Below, piece after piece: positions 22,230 through 23,065 of a stretch of DNA of 23,065 nt. A program made the position numbers and the translations under genes. The DNA comes from an uncultured Limnohabitans sp. (lineage in GTDB: Bacteria > Pseudomonadota > Gammaproteobacteria > Burkholderiales > Burkholderiaceae_C). The notes beneath the pieces are model-generated. The model was not told where the DNA came from. It made no database searches and was given only the letters and a program-made list of their open reading frames with translations. The stretch is from NCBI GenBank assembly GCA_937928195.1, contig CALEYZ010000163.1, positions 1-23,065 of the forward strand, written 5' to 3'. Every line of letters starts with the position of its first letter. Position 1 is the stretch's first letter.

Positions 22230-22538
22230 ATGACCGATACCCAAACAGACGCCGCCATCGAAAACGAAGCGGCCCAACGCCAAATCAATCCTGAAGTGTT
22301 GCAAAACATCAGCGTGACGCTGTCCATTGAGGTGGGCCGCGCCATGATCAAAATTCGCGATTTGATGCGCCTGACCCAAGGCAGCGTGGTCGAACTCGAC
22401 CGCATCGCAGGCGAGCCTTTGGACTTGTTGGTCAACAACACCGTGGTGGCACAAGGCGAAATCGTGTTGGTCAATGACCGTTATGGTGTTCGCCTGACGC
22501 GTGTGGCCCCTGCGTCCGAGCGCATGAAAAACCTGTAA
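22230..22538 (+). CDS. fliN: flagellar motor switch protein FliN
   Basis: A 102-residue protein with the SpoA fold typical of FliN: NISVTLSIEVGRAMIKIRDL (about 29-48), then GSVVELDRIAGEPLDLLVNN and GEIVLVNDRYGVRLTRV. It forms the base of the C-ring with FliM and binds FliH for export-ATPase docking. The ATG at 22230 has AGGAAA 7 nt upstream; the longer in-frame TTG start would overlap fliM. The C-terminus ends ERMKNL, a common FliN tail. fliO follows after 12 nt. Confidence 0.96.
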   Translation: MTDTQTDAAIENEAAQRQINPEVLQNISVTLSIEVGRAMIKIRDLMRLTQGSVVELDRIAGEPLDLLVNNTVVAQGEIVLVNDRYGVRLTRVAPASERMKNL

Positions 22539-22550
22539 AGAGAGTTCACC

Positions 22551-22904
22551 ATGGCACCCGGATTTGCAGGCGCCGACCTGTTTCGAATGCTCGGCAGCTT
22601 TGCCCTGGTGCTGGCTTTGATGGCCGCACTCTTGTGGGCCTTGCGTCGATTGCAGTCACGCATGAACAGCCAAAACGCTGGCCGTCGATTGCACATTGTT
22701 GAATCGGTGAGTGTCGGTCCTCGACAAAAAATAGCATTGCTGCGCGTCGGCGATCGCGAAGTCATGGTGGGCATCACCGCTTCGCAAATCACGGCCTTGG
22801 CCCAGTGGCCAGAAGGCGCACCCCCAACCACTTCATCCCTGCAGAGTGAACTGAGCCAACTCAGCGCAAGCTTGTCTGCCAACGGAGACGCTCATGTTGC
22901 GTAA
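22551..22904 (+). CDS. fliO: flagellar biosynthesis protein FliO
   Basis: A 117-residue small membrane protein. The hydrophobic helix is at about residues 8-31 (ADLFRMLGSFALVLALMAAL), and the cytoplasmic part has RRLHIVESVSVGPRQKIALL and VGDREVMVGITASQI, the conserved FliO core. FliO assists assembly of FliP into the export gate. The stop overlaps the fliP start by 11 nt, so the two are probably translationally coupled. Length and position between fliN and fliP support the call. Confidence 0.92.
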   Translation: MAPGFAGADLFRMLGSFALVLALMAALLWALRRLQSRMNSQNAGRRLHIVESVSVGPRQKIALLRVGDREVMVGITASQITALAQWPEGAPPTTSSLQSELSQLSASLSANGDAHVA

Positions 22905-23065
22905 ATTTCTCAAGCAGCCCGTGATCTTGGCCAGCGCCATCATCGCACTGGCCCTGTTCGCATTTCCTTTTGCAGCTTCTGCGCAGGGCATCCCCATGCT
23001 CAACGTCACCGGCGGCCCCAAAGGCCAACAACAGTACAGCTTGTCGCTGCAACTGTTGGCCTTGA
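22894..23065 (+). CDS. fliP: flagellar export channel protein FliP, 5' part only (gene runs off the right edge)
   Basis: Only about 57 residues are visible. They begin with basic MLRKFLKQP, then a hydrophobic stretch and FAASAQG, consistent with the cleaved signal peptide FliP often has (cleavage expected after ASA). GGPKGQQQYSLSLQLLAL leads into the first mature membrane segment. FliP with FliQ and FliR forms the export channel in the inner membrane. The start overlaps fliO; no stop is visible because the window ends. Confidence 0.93.
   Translation, partial: MLRKFLKQPVILASAIIALALFAFPFAASAQGIPMLNVTGGPKGQQQYSLSLQLLAL

Noticed and set aside
1..23065. CRISPR arrays, tRNA/rRNA genes, insertion sequences, phage or defence genes
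   Set aside because: No repeat-spacer pattern, RNA gene fold, transposase or terminal repeats were seen; apart from the higBA remnant the content is metabolic and flagellar.

Overview
The window looks like a chromosomal piece of a motile betaproteobacterium, most likely Burkholderiales/Comamonadaceae (inferred from the aerobic 2-aminobenzoyl-CoA gene set and the flagellar gene order flhA-flhF-flhG-fliA; genus not determined). It divides into two functional halves separated by an intrinsic terminator at about 11014-11039.

Left half (1-10964), nitrogen-containing aromatic catabolism. A minus-strand operon runs from 10915 to 3090: a two-domain 2-aminobenzoyl-CoA monooxygenase/reductase, an SDR dehydrogenase, a MarR regulator, a crotonase-fold protein, an acyl-CoA dehydrogenase, a 2-aminobenzoate-CoA ligase and a Rid-family protein. 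The genes overlap or nearly touch (TGATG and ATGA junctions, 2-10 nt gaps). A strong sigma70-type promoter (TTGACC-N17-CATAAT) lies upstream, with an inverted repeat just past the predicted start site. Together they would activate anthranilate to its CoA thioester, dearomatise it and degrade the alicyclic product by beta-oxidation-like steps. Next to it is a second unit: a NicX-like (2,5-dihydroxypyridine-type) dioxygenase and an alpha/beta hydrolase on the minus strand, divergent from a flavin reductase and another MarR regulator. Two palindromes sit in the shared 83-bp promoter region, and one resembles the element at the 2-aminobenzoyl-CoA promoter. Between the two units is a decayed higBA toxin-antitoxin locus: the antitoxin is intact, but the toxin has lost its core.

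Right half (11014-23065), flagella. On the minus strand: flhA, flhF, flhG, fliA, then (behind a good sigma28-type promoter) fliS, motA, motB. On the plus strand, divergent from flhA: fliK, fliL, fliM, fliN, fliO and the 5' end of fliP. These cover the export gate, placement regulators, late sigma factor, filament chaperone, stator, hook-length ruler, C-ring switch and the start of the export channel. Oddities include an FlhF with altered GTPase motifs, an FlhG lacking the usual N-terminal DQAxxLR-type helix, a MotB with a roughly 50-residue acidic N-terminal extension, and divergent sigma54-like sites between flhA and fliK.

No tRNA, rRNA, CRISPR or insertion sequence was seen. No gene-free stretch exceeds 300 bases; the largest is the flhA-fliK intergenic region of about 230 bp.
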